Positions 12,460 to 25,649 are shown, numbered from the stretch's first letter. The stretch: 64,000 nucleotides of DNA from Porites lobata (GCA_942486035.1 CALNXK010000039.1:2758001-2822000), one strand, 5' to 3'. Numbers and translations: made by a program. Notes: generated by a model not told the origin, from the letters alone.

Positions 12460-14260
12460 ATAAAAGTCAGCCTATCCTGGCCTAGCCTCAAAGTTCTTCA
12501 ATACATATCGTAGGAAGCTTTCTTCGGTCATCTGGCTGAGAGTTGAACTCGATGCAACGGTTTAAGGATCCTTTAAAGGTGAAAACTGGTAAGATCATTT
12601 GGAAATTCGCAAAACTCAAATGAAAGATCCTAATACAAATTTCATCGTTGTCAGAAATTGCACCCAGTCGTTCTTCCGGCCTGCATCTTCAGTTGTGAAA
12701 TCGTTAAAGTCAGATGAGCAGCTTTTACACCTGTAACGACATTATCAGTGATTGTTATTAGATTTAAACTCGTAGTACAAGCAGGTTGAATGATACATGT
12801 TAACATACACAAAAGTATGACATAAAAATTTAAATTTAGCATTTGGCGAATTCTAATATATGACAATTACCTTAGTTACCGCATAGCTCCATATGGCACG
12901 TATGTCAGAAACAAGACGTATTTCATACTTTCCTCGTATCAATGAAGTGTTGAGCCGGGCATTTCAGTGACTGAGTGTAATCTTGTGTAATCTTGCTAAA
13001 TTGCACCATAATTTTGCTTCTTTGGTTATACTTATATTAACAAGCGTATGTTTCAAACGTCAACTTTGACAATAGCTGTAGTGTACAAATAATCTGATCG
13101 TAAACGACATACAGTATCACAGTGTCTTCAATTGTTTCCAAGAATATTAACTCGATGAATCAGGCAACAATTGATAGGTCCGTGTCATAACCATCCAAGT
13201 TTTGTTTTAATCTACGCTAAGAGGAACTCGGTTATGCATTTTGGTAGATAAAAATATTTTATAAAAACTTATACATGTTACACACAACGACGCCATCTCC
13301 TTAATTCTTCTTCAGTTTTCTTTCTTGATGCCCCCGCCACCTCCAGTCCGCGATTACAAATCTATTTTTTAGCATGAGATTTTTTTGCCAAAAATACATT
13401 ATTATCATTTTCCTTTGAAAAAAAGTGGTATTGACCCATGGCCAATCAGTGATATTTTTTGAATCTGAAAATAAAGTAAAGTACACAAAATATCGCATCC
13501 GTGATCTCACTTATCCATCTTAGAAGGGGCAAATCCCGACTACAACTCTGTTTCATTGCATCACCGTTGGCATGATGCTGTGCCAGTACCCACGGTAGTG
13601 TTGTTGGATTCGAAGATGAAGGATATCGAAGATGTGCTCTGACTTTGAGAAATTTTATGGGTTATAAGTTATCGAACAAGTTATTATCAACAGCTCCTGT
13701 GTAACTTAAACAGTAAAGGTCTATTCCCCTGTGCAAGCTAGAATTTCAACGGTTGCTTGAGTTGCCCGCCTTCGTTACGTTTAGTCGAGATGTGCGAATA
13801 TGTGATTCATAATAGACTATTTATTAGATGTTTTATCACTCACTTTGTTGAACTGAACTCTTAAAACAAGGAAATAGATAAGTCATTACAAAATGCTTAT
13901 CTTCTTTCCATCTGTGTAGAGCTCTTTGATCACAGTGTATGAGTACGTTTAAAACGAAAAAATATAATTATCAATGTTGTTTCCACTCCCAGGGCAGCCT
14001 TTTAGGGCAGCTACAAAAAAAGTGCACGGGAGAGCCCCTGGGCAGTTCCTTAGTTACAGAGGAATTCCCCATGTCCTATTGGCCTGCAGTTAAATATTTT
14101 CTTTTAGTTCGGATGCTACTGGAACTGGTTTCTCTCACCTCGCAGACAAGTTTGCGTAGGTGGCAGCATATGTTTGTCGTAAGTGGGTTTTAGTTCGATT
14201 TTTTATCATCAAAACCTTGCTTTTTTCTGAAATCTACCATTGAATGTAGGTTACCCTTAC
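12460..14260. other. Intergenic, copy 1
   Basis: An open frame at 12651-12866 (minus strand) looks signal-like but is broken in copy 2, so it is not called. A frame near 13301-13510 shares only a short basic segment (RWRGHQERKLK) with its copy-2 partner. No other feature was seen. Confidence 0.35.
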
Positions 14261-14264
14261 GCAA

Positions 14265-14530
14265 ACCCCAACATGTGGGCTACCCCGAGGGTCGGTTTTG
14301 GGCCTATCGTTGACATCTTCAAGTCTCACCTCACCAGTTTCATTTCTTTGCCGACGTCACACAATTATATGTCAACTTTAAGACCAATTATGATGTAGAT
14401 GCATTCCCGGCCAGGTCTAGGGTTAAACGCTGTGTCGTGAATATTGACAGATGGGGAATAATAGCAAGTTGTTCCTATTAGAGGATACTAAACAACTGTT
14501 GTTATTTTGTTTTAAATAACACTGAAATTA
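14265..14530 (+). mobile_element. LINE reverse-transcriptase fragment (decayed)
   Basis: Conceptual translation, with frameshifts, gives PRGSVLGLS followed by FFADVTQLYVNF and a segment ending VVNIDRWGII. This corresponds to the QGSVLGP and Y/FADD regions of a CR1/L2/Jockey-like non-LTR reverse transcriptase. The catalytic FADD reads FADV and frames are broken. The same fragment sits at 36415-36680, so it was present before the large duplication. Confidence 0.65.
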
Positions 14531-16068
14531 ACGTTAAAGCAATAAGAATGCGCTCTTAGCCACCAGATAGAGCAGATATTCAGAAGAATGGAGTGCACAG
14601 TGGTATCAAAAGCAATTAGCTTCAAAAGTACGAGAAGTGTTACAAGCTCATTGTCGTTTTCAAACCTTAACAGAGCAACCTCTGTAGAGTGATAATTACA
14701 GAAGAGGGAATAAAATTAAGAAAGAGCCCAAGAGAATTTTTTCGCAATGGACGAGAAGTTCTTGCGCAGCCTTTTCAACTACCTTAAATGAAATGAATGA
14801 ATCGAAGATTACTGACACGGAGGAAATATTTATCAACCCATTCAGGGGACGCCAACGGTAGTTCTCCAATTCGCAGGGACCTGGCTACTAAGAAGCGTGG
14901 GGGCTAATACATCTAGAAAGGACATCAAGGGCCATAAAGGAGCAGGATCTAACCGACGGAAGCTAGGCTGCATACTGCTGCCCCTTGCTGCTGCCCAAGG
15001 ACAATTAATTACATGCTGTACATCCAATTAACTATATTGCATCAACAAACGAACATTATATGCAAAAACTGCATGATTTTATTGCACCTACATGTTCATT
15101 AACTGAGACTAAAATATCTACATGTTCTTATTTTTGTTTGTGCGTGTTTAATCGAGATTCTCTGAAAAAGCCTTTTTTTCCATTTAGTGAACAAATCTAA
15201 TACTTAAAACTTTTACGGCAAAACGGCAATCTTGCAATATTTTAAAGTTCATGTCAATGCTACCCGATTTTTTCGATAGCTGTGCAATATTAATGTAATA
15301 TAACATATCATTTCCCAAAGAGAGTACACTTGAATTATATATCATACCAAAGCTGGATAAATACATGAATAATAATTCTTGCAGAAGAAATAACTTTAAA
15401 ACACAAATTGATAATTAAAGTGATTATTTTATAGTATTTCGATTGAAATATCTCAAAAGCAAGAGGCTAAAATAATACTTGACCAATAAAGAACTTAAAA
15501 ACATAAATTGATGATTCAAAAGCTCATTAATAATTCATAAAGAAAAGAAAAGAAAGAAATTAATAATTAAAAGAGTGTCTTTATATCTAATAACGACACG
15601 ACTAAACTTTACGTCCAATTTTTTAGACCAAAATAACCCAAATCTTAATATTAGTGCAGGAATGAGTTGATCAATATCAGAGATTTTGAAGCCGTTCAAA
15701 ATACTCCCAGTCGTGTATTAACAGGTTTAAAAACTCTCCGCATCGGCTCGATTTTTTAAACCCTATAATACACTCCTGCTTGTTTTTTAAACGGTAAAGA
15801 AAATTATTAATTTATTGTATTTTGATTGGGCTGTTTTCTGCTATTATCTTCTAGCAATCTGACAGGGATGCAAGATTTTTCAAAAAAGCTAAGAAGGAAA
15901 TAACATTTTAAATTTGCATCTGGGTCTCAGCTCTTTAAAGCCTGAGCTAAATCAAAAGTACAGTAACCTTAAAAGTAAATTACTCAAGCGCCTTTGGAAA
16001 GATGATATTAACTAGTCAATATAAATAAATTGCCGTGTTAAATATGGTTCTCTAAATGTCGCACTGAT
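14531..16068. other. Intergenic, copy 1
   Basis: AT-rich sequence collinear with 36681-38270. It includes short partly palindromic stretches (for example near 15690-15775). No gene was seen. Confidence 0.35.
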
Positions 16069-18563
16069 TCAGGGACAGAGCTGTTTCTTTAATTTTTCCA
16101 AGTCGGGTTGAACGTCAGACAGAAGTTTTCCTATTATTTCTACTAAAATAGTATTGGCATGACTTACTGCCATGTCAATCAAGCGTCTTCCACTTGCCAA
16201 TGTACCATGGGAACGAACAGTGCAAGTGGGTGTGGCGCAAATGCTGACTGTAGTTTGAGTGGCTGCTTGCGGCTGAAACAAAACAAAATAAAAACAGTAT
16301 TAACAATTTTAATCGTTGAGGTTAATAATCACACACACCAGCAAGATCCTAGTAATTAAAAGGGGATAGACCGGGAGCGAACGTCGATGTTTCCCTGCTG
16401 TTGGTCTATATATCTTTCTGTTCAGCCTGTCTATCTATATGTCTATCTGTCTGATATTTCTGTCTCGGTCTATCTGTTTGTCTGTCGGACTTTCTGTCTA
16501 TCTGTCGGTCTGTCTGTCTGACTCTCCGTTTATCTGTCTGTCTGTCCGTCTTTGTGACTGTCTCGGGGAATTTAAAAAGTACATCTGTACATTAAGGTCA
16601 GTGCTTTACGCATGCGCACAGTCTTTTAAAAATGACGTAACTATATTATTCGGAACATAGGCCCGCTTTTATTCGAAAAATAAGGATCACGACAAAACAA
16701 AAATACAAAAAAGTGAATTATTATTAATTATTGATTATTTCTCACCAACAAAAGTGACTCCCTAGCTTCCTGAAAATGTCGGATGACGTTCTTGCTATCC
16801 CACTTTAAATCTTTTAGCTTGTGAACAATGCCTTTTGAGTTGGGGACGTCACGAAATTCTTCTGTTGCGCAGTGAAGCAATGGTAGGAATGACTTCACAA
16901 TGCAGTGATCGATTTTCAAGCGCGATTGTACCTGCAGGGCGGAAAAGGAAAACGGTAATTGTCACGTGCACGCGACGTCATTTGAGATACATGTAAGTTA
17001 ACATTAAGAGTATGGAAATATTGAAAAGAGTGGTTCTTTAATGGTTCTTCTGTTGAAGTCGTGAACCCAGAACCTCGAAACTTTTGATATTCATTCTAGA
17101 ATACACATATGCAACTTTACCAATGAGTAACTTGACCCAATTGCTTCAGTTGATGAAGTTGTGTACTTAAAATCTTATGCCAATCAACTGTTAAACATTT
17201 TGTACTTTTCCTTACATTATCACCATCTCGCTGTGACCAACGTATGTAGATGGGGTAGTTTGCCCCACTGTGCTTCGGTACCAGCCAACTGGAATTCTGG
17301 AAAAACAATAGAGGTAATAGACGTAAATTCTCTTCAAGTAGTATTTGTTTAATTTTTTCTAAGGTGTGCAGTAGTAAAAAAAAAACAACTTTTAAGTTGT
17401 TTCTTTCTCTTGGTGTCAATATAAATAGTTCGACAAGCACTGATATATCATTTGTCCCTGAATTCATCACCCGAAAAAGTCTCTTTTCAATTATTTTAAA
17501 TGTAGTTAAAAAGTAAACTGGATTTGATTCTACTAACGATGAAATGTTATAATCAAAGTCTGAAAGACTGAGATTGAAAATTTAATGTTAAAGGCAAAAA
17601 GAGGCTGCTTGGCAGTTTAAATTTCCTTGATAAATTTATCTTGGTATGCTAAGTTTTCTTTTTTCTCTCTCTTCTTTTTTGGAAACACAGGTATAAATCG
17701 CAATTATTTTTGCTGAAGATTGTTAGTTTTATTTTGCTAAACATTCACAAATAGAAATTGCTTTGAAATTCGCCTCGATTATCGTGCACCCTTAGAAATA
17801 AACTGACTCATGTGTGCATTAGGCTATTAATAAATTGACCGTCCCTTAACAGTAAGACAAAAGTGACCCTAATCCATACATTGTACAATTGTTTTAGCCG
17901 AATAAGCTAGTGCGCATTGTAGAAGCAAAACTATTCGTTTCGCAGTGCTGCTTTTAATCGAGATAAACAAAATCTTAATCCTGGCTACATATACTTATTA
18001 ATCTGCAATGACAGAAAAAGAAAAAGAATGGCAACAATGTTTCCTAACTTAGGAAGTCTCAGAAATGTTGAAAATTATTCCCTATTTAAGTAGCATCATA
18101 AAGTTACTTACAATTTTTTCCTTGCCCTTTGTGGCATCTTTACTTAGATTGCCCACTAATAACAGCATTTCTGAAACCAAATCCTTGGTACTTTCATCGA
18201 CTTGTATACAAGGGGTATGAGGATTGCTGGCAGGACGACTTCGAACGGAGACAACGAGGGCAACAAGCATAAGGAGAGACTCTTTAAAAACTGAAAAAAG
18301 AAAATAAATCAAAATATACATTGATTTGTTAGATCATCATTAAGATGTCCCAAATTTTAAAAGAACTACACTAACAGCTATTTAAACTAGCAGTTTCTTT
18401 TCAGATTTTCAGAAATAGCCGCGAGTAAATCAGGGAATGGCTTGTACTTGTTAACAGTTTTAATAAACTACTTTACACTGCCAAGCATATGCTTCTTTTA
18501 ACATAATTAGGTGGAAATTGAATTATTGACGGAGAAACATGAACTTCAACTCTTACCCTTCAT
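16069..18563 (-). CDS. Gene D: secreted four-helix cytokine-like protein, 5 exons, 218 aa
   Basis: Exons (transcript order): 18557-18563, 18112-18290, 17216-17296, 16746-16931, 16069-16272, with intron phases 1-0-0-0. Donors are GTAAGA, GTAAGT, GTAAGG and GTGAGA. The signal peptide is MKVFKESLLMLVALVVSVRS, followed by HTPCIQ and helix STKDLVSEMLLLVGNL. Exon 3 (27 codons, the shortest) starts NSSWLVP and contains YPIYIRW. Exon 4 (62 codons) has helices around CIVKSFLPLLHC and VIRHFQEARESLLL. Exon 5 (67 residues) has the pair CATPTC, then helix LIDMAVSHANTILVEIIGKL, ending QLCP. Six cysteines outside the signal suggest disulfides. Sequons NLS and NSS are present. If intron 3 is retained, translation stops shortly after exon 3. 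A TATA box lies about 103 bp upstream. Gene D' is about 90% identical in protein. The model is very well supported; the function is inferred. Confidence 0.88.
16420..16560. repeat. GTCT/ATCT microsatellite in intron 4 of gene D
   Basis: Irregular tetranucleotide tract of gtct, atct and gtcg units. The matching tract at about 38615-38715 in gene D' shows it predates the duplication and has since changed length. Confidence 0.8.
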
Positions 18564-18665
18564 CTTCGTCTAACGACACCGTTAACTGCAGAACTCTCTG
18601 AGTAAAACCTGACTTCGTCTGTCTTGAAAACTGTCAATTTTTTGCACCACCAATGTGCAGACCCT

Positions 18666-18674
18666 CCTTTTATA
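18666..18674 (-). promoter_or_regulatory. TATA box of gene D
   Basis: TATAAAAGG on the minus strand, about 103 bp upstream of the ATG, inside a well-conserved promoter block shared with D' (40829-40837). Confidence 0.75.
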
Positions 18675-18679
18675 CTTGC

Positions 18680-20630
18680 ACCAAAAGCCATTTTTGTAAT
18701 TTTTTGCAGTTTTCACAAATTAAGGGAAGTTACATGCAAAAGAACTTTGTCACTTCTAAAATCAGAATTCATGCCTCCATGTATACCAGTGTAATGTTCC
18801 GCTATATTCACCAGAGGGGTTCAAGCAGCTATTTTTGAAAAAGCGTTTCCTTTCTTGCATTTTTATAACAGTATTCTTCTTACTTTTGGAGTTGCAAAGA
18901 GAAGAGCATCCTAACAAATCAATACTTGAAGAATTCCAAAGAAAAACAGCAAGGTACATAAACCTCACAACTTGATCTTTAACTTTCATTTTGCACTCGC
19001 GTTCGGTTCCCCTTTAAATGATTTAGAACATACATGTCATCATACATTTGCAGTGAAGAATAGGAAGTTAAGTAAAAGAATGACTTAATCATGGAGAGTT
19101 TAACATACACATTTTGAATTTACCTTCCAAGCAAGACCTAGTAACTAGAGATATTGAAGCTTGACTTAATTTACTGATTTCAAACATTTTCCACAGTTTA
19201 CCCAATCTTAAAGTTAACTAACACAAAATTGTATTTGAGTCTTGATTCTTTGGTAGTATTCTTTACTGTAAGTTCAACCTAACTCGAGTAATGATGTCGA
19301 ATAAATCCTAGACTGATTCGTTTTTTTTACTCACCTTTCCATTAATATCAGCGCTGTACAGAAATCTAAATAAGTCATCTCGCCCGTTGGTCTATTAAGC
19401 CAAAAAAAAAACAAGCTTAAGAATTTCGATGCAACTTCTATAAACTAATAATGGCTATTCCCAAGAAGAGCACCTGCTGCATAATTCCAAGAATTAGGCA
19501 TATTAATATAAACATTGGAGTTAAACAAAAACGATTCTTAAACTTGGTAAGTATTATAACTTGAAAACTTATCACTAATTATGAAACAGTTTTTCAACTA
19601 AAGAACCTTTCAACTTAATCGGATATATCAAAACTTGCTACTGAAGACATTGGGTGAACTCTTGACTGGACCTATCTAAAAGAAAACATTAACGGTCTTT
19701 TTGAGTTGATATTAAACTGAATTAAAGTTCTTTGAAAACAGCTTGAGTTGTAAGAATTTTTATGAACTTTGTTGTAACTAATACAAATCTTGATACATGC
19801 AATCCATGAAAACAAAAATATTCCGCCGCAATCAAAGCTTACTTTAATTTGATAGAGAAATTATCAAGTGTTCAACGCCTAATTTTTGTTGGGGACTGAG
19901 GTATGGCAAGAACAGAGATTGGCTCGTGATCATGGTCAGGTTATTTTTTTCATTTTTTTCTTTCCTGTCATTCTTTGTTTTTCTTTTTGAATGTATTTTT
20001 AAACGCTGATGATCTTGTCACCGAATGTGTTTGTGGAATATTTCATATCGATGATGATGATGTTTCTGCATTCTATGCTTTCCAAGAACTATTAAAAAAG
20101 ATGTCACACAGGCGAACTCAAGCGTACCTCGTAATCCTAATTATATTAATCTTCTTATTCTAAATCCTTATCTGCTGCTTTCCGGAAACGACAACAATAG
20201 AGAGAACCTAAAGACTACGATATTTTTGTAGGGATGAGAGATTGTCGAATAATGTTGAAACGATCGATCCGATCCAATAATTTTTGCGCGACGTCTCGTA
20301 GAAAACCATGTTGATATTGTTTAAAGTCAGCAATAAGGGGAATTAAGCAAGCTCTCTAAGAATAATAAACCAAGTATAAATAGTACAAAGACCAAAAGTG
20401 TATGCTCGCTACCACCAACCACCATAATCGAATAAATAGCGCTTTTATTTTGAGATAAAATTCATATTGTTAGCCCCTGAGTTTTATTTAACAAACGGAA
20501 CGAAAATAGAGCCTGGTCTCAGGTTAGAGGTAATTACATTTAAGTTACACACTGGTGAGTCAATAAATTTCATGCGGGAAAAATGACCATTTCTTTTTCC
20601 TCACAGAAATGGCTTGATTTGTTGAATGAA
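18680..20630. other. Intergenic upstream of gene D
   Basis: Collinear with 40840-42840. A plus-strand frame near 19975-20163 has a paralog at 42127-42480, but a roughly 10-nt indel changes the frame between copies, so coding is not supported. No gene is called. Confidence 0.4.
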
Positions 20631-20639
20631 TTACTGGGC

Positions 20640-20880
20640 AAAGAAATGGATTTGCACACATTTACTCCCTGCAAACATGTCGCAAAAATGCAAAAACTGA
20701 GGAACAAATCTAGAGCAAAGATGATAAATGTCACATTTGCATATCAAAATCACAGGATTATAAATAAAGAGGCAAATATGGAATTTGCCATCTTTTCCCC
20801 GATAGGTCTCAAGTTTTCATAATCTTTCGACAAATTTGCATGGAGCAAGCTTCTGCAAATCCATTTTCTCGTCAAGTGGA
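20640..20880. mobile_element. Foldback MITE-like element, copy 1
   Basis: The ends are inverted ('aatggatttgca' near 20646 and 'tgcaaatccatt' near 20858). An internal inverted pair lies around 'agatgataaatg' and the 'atttgccatctt' segment. The partner is at 42860-43085, so the insertion predates the large duplication. Short open frames inside are artefacts of the hairpin. Confidence 0.6.
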
Positions 20881-21871
20881 ATCATCTCATTACAGTGTTT
20901 TAGTATCGATTCCCTGTTTTCTTTTTTTTTAAGATGAATGTACAAATTTTTTGTAGTGAGATTGGATTGTTTTCTGCTATCCGAGCTATCCGAGCGATTC
21001 GTTAGTTAGTTCGTTAGGTTTGCGGATCGGCGAATTCGGGTTAAAAAGCGCACGGATTGAAGATTTATGCGATAAATAAAAATGATTCGCGGTTTCAAAA
21101 TATACCATCAATCTTACATCAGCTGAATACATGTATAGGAGCCGGGATTCCGGACTCCCTCTTTCCAGAGGTTTGGATTGTCAATCGGATCGTCAATTGT
21201 TGGTTTGGTCAAGGGAAATTGGTGTTTGGTTGACCAATGTATTTGTTTCATTTGTTTCTTGAGGATCAGGCTAATCACCAAAACCATGCTTGCATTTTAC
21301 TCTATTTTAGACACAAGTTTAAATTAACAAGATACTCATTTTGTAAAATGGTATTTACTTTTCTTAATCACTTCACATAGTATCATACCCTAGACTATTA
21401 CGCTAGATTAATCGATCGGCGAACTCAATAAACTAGAGTCAGGGGCACCCAACGACCGTTTTCTGGGAAATATCTGTTCGGAGCCCTCTAGAATGGCTAA
21501 AACTTTCGAGAGCCCAAGAACAGCTAAAAATTTCGAGAATATACCGTGCTGACTGTTTGTTGGGCTCAGAATTTCGGGATTTGTGTGGTTTGTTCACCTA
21601 AGAATTTCGGATTTTGTAGTAATCTCTAGATTTCTGATTTCGGCACCTAGAAATTTCGTAGCTTTCGTAGTAATTTCTAGATTCTGATTTCGGCATAGCA
21701 AAATTTCTAAACCCGGCTGAAAGCCTCATTAGCGAAAATTTCACACAACTGATTTAAAACCCAACGACCCTTTTCTGAGGGTACCAGGCTTACCGGTTAC
21801 GCGAGCGCTACATCAGCGCGCGCATTGCGTGAATAGCGCTTGTGAGTCCTGTGTATCGGTCAATGGCAACC

Positions 21872-21930
21872 TCGTCCCCAGGGTCTTCTCGCTTTCCAAT
21901 ATGGCGGCGGCAGGAGAGAAGACCCTGGCA
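21872..21930. mobile_element. Short inverted-repeat element nested in the 3.76-kb element
   Basis: Arms 'ccagggtcttctc' and 'gagaagaccctgg' flank 'atggcggcggcagg'. A related half-site occurs at about 62807-62830, so this is a dispersed family. Confidence 0.55.
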
Positions 21931-24547
21931 CACAGCAGAAATCACGTGACTGATTTGTCCACGGAGAGTGGAAATTTATTCAAGATGGCGGCCAAGATAA
22001 AGACTGAGAGGATCTGGGTACGAGGTCTTGGGACTGAAGAAAATCAAACAAAATGGCGGCAAAGGCAAACGCAAGAGAAGCTAAAAATATGAAAGAATGC
22101 AGTTAAAAGCCACAGGAATACGGTAGAATGATATAGCGATCTTATTTTCTGTTCAATGACCTTCATTTATTTTAAGCCTGAACGTTCTAGCGTACACGGC
22201 ACTTAACAACTGTCTACAACTGAACTTTAATAATTTCTCGATAGCGGTCTTTTTTCACTGTTTTCTTTTTTTGCCTACCCTGAGTGCCAGAGGTTCAGTT
22301 TTCTTCTTTCGTGAAAGGGGGAGCTTTTTCTAACCGTGAGGGCAATTTATTTCATCTTAGGAATTTCGAGAACACACCTCTGAAGCCAGGAAATTTTTTG
22401 TCATGACGCCCTAAAACCTCTTCCGCTCCGAAATTCAACAAGGCATTAAATTGAGTCGCAGACACTTTACCGAATACTACGATAAGTTATGTCAGTTTTG
22501 TTACAGATCTTCGTGAGGTTTTTGACTATTGTTTTTCTATCTGTACACATTTTAACTGAACTCTGATATGCAAAAAACAATTTTTTTTTCTGAAAACAAG
22601 AACCAGAGAACACTATTTTGTTAATATAATTTGAGGAAACTTTGGTTGAAAATTAAACAGTTCCTTGTTCAGTTTGGATATTTTGTCACTTGATCTGGTA
22701 CAGGTAATAAAATTATTGTCATCCTTCATCTACTTTACAGTTTCTAGACTTTCTTATTGGCTTTTGATATCTAACCCTGTTCACAATGCTTCCGGGCAAT
22801 ATTTATTTAATCTAGCAAAGACGCTGTCATTAGTTCCCCACAAAAAAAAAATGCCAAGTGAAAAAGCCCAAGTACAAGAAGGTTGGAGGTCAAGCAGCTG
22901 AGGATCAAAAACAAATCCGAACTTCCAGCTGGTGAATAAACCATCCTGGATCGGTCCTTACAAAGTTTTACATTTGTCATTGATTGATAGTCTTTTATTT
23001 ATTAGCGAAGAATAAGAAAAGGGGGGAGGGGAGGTGGAATGGGGCTTAAAAGAGAGGGGGACTTATTGCTAAAACTTTCATCTACTGAAAAGGAGGGCTT
23101 ATTTGAGAGAGGGAGCCTTAATAGAGGATTTAAGATGCTGTTATTATTGTTTTTTTTGCCTCCCAGATGTAAAAAAAAAGCATTAACCCCGCTTCAATAC
23201 CTAGCAAAAGGTGAAGAGTGTTTCCATTGTTTGTAATATAGCAATCCAAAATGTATTTTCCACTTTGAAGTAGATTTGATTTTTAGAGCAAAAACTTTCT
23301 TAATCCCTCATGACTTTGGTTTATTTTACATATTACTTGGGGCTGCACTTTGCCATTGCAAAGTGCAAATTGACTAAAGGCTAGACTCCAGTTGTTCAAA
23401 AATTTGATTGTCCTATCTGAGTCATGTGCACTGTAAAAGTTCCTATCTGATTTGGAGATAATAGATCCTTTAAGTCAAACATGCTTTGCTCGTCAGATGG
23501 GCCATTTCGTACTCTAATTGAGACATGACTTGGTAGTGGTGTGCTGATTATCGCTCATAATCTATCATTGATCAGAAACCTAAAGCAAAGTGAGTATTGC
23601 TTATACAAATGCTCAATTGATTGTTGTGGAAAATTCACAAAAACATTGTTGACAAATAAGGACATTAATACACCTGTGTTGTCTTTTTGATGGGCTCTTA
23701 ATGTAGTTTATATGATGTGTAGTTGGTTTTTAAAACTATGTGACAGATAAGCATCGGCTTGCAGGGTAGGTTTTTTGTTTTGTTCACTTACAAAATTATT
23801 TTCAGTGTTGAAAGTGGCACACAGGGGTCACAAATCTATAATCTACTATAATTGATTATCAGTTTAATAGTTGGGTTAATCTGATTATTTCTGATGATAT
23901 GATTATGATACAGACACATGACTAAGACTAACCAACACCTTAAAGTAGACTTTGGAAGTATTTAAGCCAGCACATCTAACAGCTGCCACCTCACAGCCCA
24001 ACACCTAAACAAGCTAAAAGCCTTGCCTTGTCCCTGTGTGGCATTTCCCAGGCCTTCTTGGTCAATTCATTTCGGTGATGTATCTTAGGCAAACTGGAGG
24101 GAAACTGTTCACTGTTTCACTTGGGACCACGTGACGTGAAACTCATTGGCCGTGACTAGGCAACTAAAAGCTCACTATGCTACTGGGGACTCTGGCGCAC
24201 AACACTTCAAAAGCCTTACATCCCTACATGAAAAATCCCATGATCAAAACGCTGTAGGCCCCTTCCGCTCTTGTTTATTCAGTGGATAGCGATATATGCA
24301 CCCTTTGAAGCAGTTTATTTTTTTAAATCCAAGTTTTAGAACTGAATTATAGCTGCTTCATAATCATACCCAGCTGGTTTTGGAATACTATAATGCCAGC
24401 CACTATTTCACCTGGTCCACAAACCCCCTTTTCAAGCATATAGTGACAAGAACAACATGTACACTTAGCCTACAGTAATTAGAAGCTCAATTAACAGGTT
24501 TTGGTTTGACAGAAAACGTATTTATCTTAGGATCACTGTCACCCTAT

Positions 24548-24690
24548 GTAAGGGAATCCGGAATCTGGGAAATTTTTCTCTTGGAATCTGGAATAAAGGT
24601 CAAGTACTCAAGATCCCACTTATAATTGGAATCCGGAATCCAAGTTCCACTGACAAAGAATCCAGAATGCAGTATCCATGGTGTAGAATT
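24548..24690. repeat. GGAATCC-rich dispersed repeat
   Basis: Repeated ggaatcc/ggaatct units, with a 'ttccactgaca' segment shared with 45728-45870. It is a dispersed family whose copies lie in different contexts. Confidence 0.55.
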
Positions 24691-25199
24691 GAGAGAGGAG
24701 GAGAGAGGACAAACTCCTGCTGGCAACTTTAATTTTTGGTTGTTCGGTGACCGTAATGTGCAGGGTGATGACTGAGTGATACAGACCCGTTATCTGCGTT
24801 ACATACAGGCTTTCTGGGGCTGGATTGGGGGTAATATATTCAGCTGGCAGCTGTGCCGTATACTCTACGTCGCCCTAGAAAATTCGAAGACATTCTCACA
24901 CTAGATAAAGTTTTCGGAGAAAACTTGAGAGGATCCCTAAAAATTTCGGTCAAGGGAAAAGCTCGTCAGGTAATCTTACGTTTTCGGAAAGCTTTCACTG
25001 TAGGCTGTTATTTTCGAGAAAGGCGAAAAACGGCCCTAACTTGAAATTCAAGAGGTTCAAACCACTCCTAGGACGACCGAACAGATCAAATGTTTTTATC
25101 GATGCGAATTATTCATTTATATTGCGTTTAAAACACTCCGGGATGCATAACGAGCCATTTCAGATCATTTCCCAGAAAACGGTCGTTGGGTGCCCCTGA

Positions 25200-25605
25200 G
25201 GAGTATCACTGTGCTATTAATACACTGTTCCTCGACACTTTACTACCACCGTGCCACTGTTCCTCTTTTTTAGCTTACTTTACTATCACTGCGCCACTGT
25301 TCCACCAAACTTTACTATCACTGCCCCACTGTTCCACCACGCTTTACCATCACTGCGCCACTGTTCCACTGTTCCACCAAACTTTACTACCACTTCACCT
25401 TTATTCCACTGTTCCACCACTTTTCTATCACTTTGTAACTGTTGCACTGTTCCAGTACACTTTAATATCACTGCGCCACTATTCCACTGTTCCAACACAA
25501 TTTACTATCGCTGTGCCACTGCTCCACTGTTCCTTCACACTTTGCTATCACTGCGCCACTGTTCCACTGTTTCAGCACAGTTTACTACTGTTATGGTCTC
25601 CCTGT
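25200..25605. repeat. Tandem repeat tract (copy 1)
   Basis: Irregular tandem array built from 'ctttactatcactgcgcca' and 'ctgttccac' modules. Overlapping open frames on both strands are by-products of the repeat. It is the continuation of duplication copy 1 past the inserted 3.76-kb element; the shorter copy-2 version is at 43130-43290. Confidence 0.8.
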
Positions 25606-25649
25606 GCGTTTACCATATATAGTAATTAAACGCGCACGCATAGATGTAA

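Larger units (their letters stand above)
7400..21438. repeat. Large tandem segmental duplication, copy 1
   Basis: Collinear with 28265-43120 over its whole length, interrupted by private insertions. Homology begins at 'ttagtgcttcctcttcttca' (7415 versus 28269) and runs through genes B, C and D to 'gaactcaataaact' (21421 versus 43110). The tandem repeat tract that follows in copy 2 (43130) is found in copy 1 at 25200, beyond a 3.76-kb element, so that element interrupted copy 1. The offset between copies is about 20.9 kb. The 7400-8480 segment holds no recognised gene and ends in AT-rich palindromic sequence near 8550-8640. Confidence 0.9.
21439..25199. mobile_element. 3.76-kb element with perfect 33-bp terminal inverted repeats
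   Basis: Positions 21439-21471 and 25167-25199 are exact reverse complements over 33 bp, beginning TCAGGGGCACCC. The element splits copy 1 of the large duplication: copy 2 passes from 'gaactcaataaact' to the tandem tract (43110-43130) without it. I found no transposase; the internal open frames (for example 22665-22901 and 23039-23236) match nothing I know. The CAGGGG terminus resembles hAT-type ends, but no clear target-site duplication is visible. It is probably a large non-autonomous DNA transposon or a composite of nested repeats. Confidence 0.75.

Noticed and set aside
12651..12866. Minus-strand 71-codon frame with a signal-like start (MLNLNFYVILLCMLTCIIQP)
   Set aside because: The copy-2 counterpart near 33240-33420 has lost the start and gained frameshifts, and no splice partners were found. 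It is probably noncoding or a dead fragment.
18762..18989. Minus-strand frame beginning MKVKDQVVRF upstream of gene D
   Set aside because: It lies in the promoter-upstream region; the copy-2 equivalent is not open in the same frame.
19975..20163. Plus-strand frame with VTECVCGIFH, also at 42127-42480
   Set aside because: A roughly 10-nt indel shifts the frame between copies and no acceptor or donor fits, so conservation is explained by the duplication alone.
25186..25629. Long overlapping frames on both strands
   Set aside because: They are repetitive readings of a tandem repeat array, not genes.
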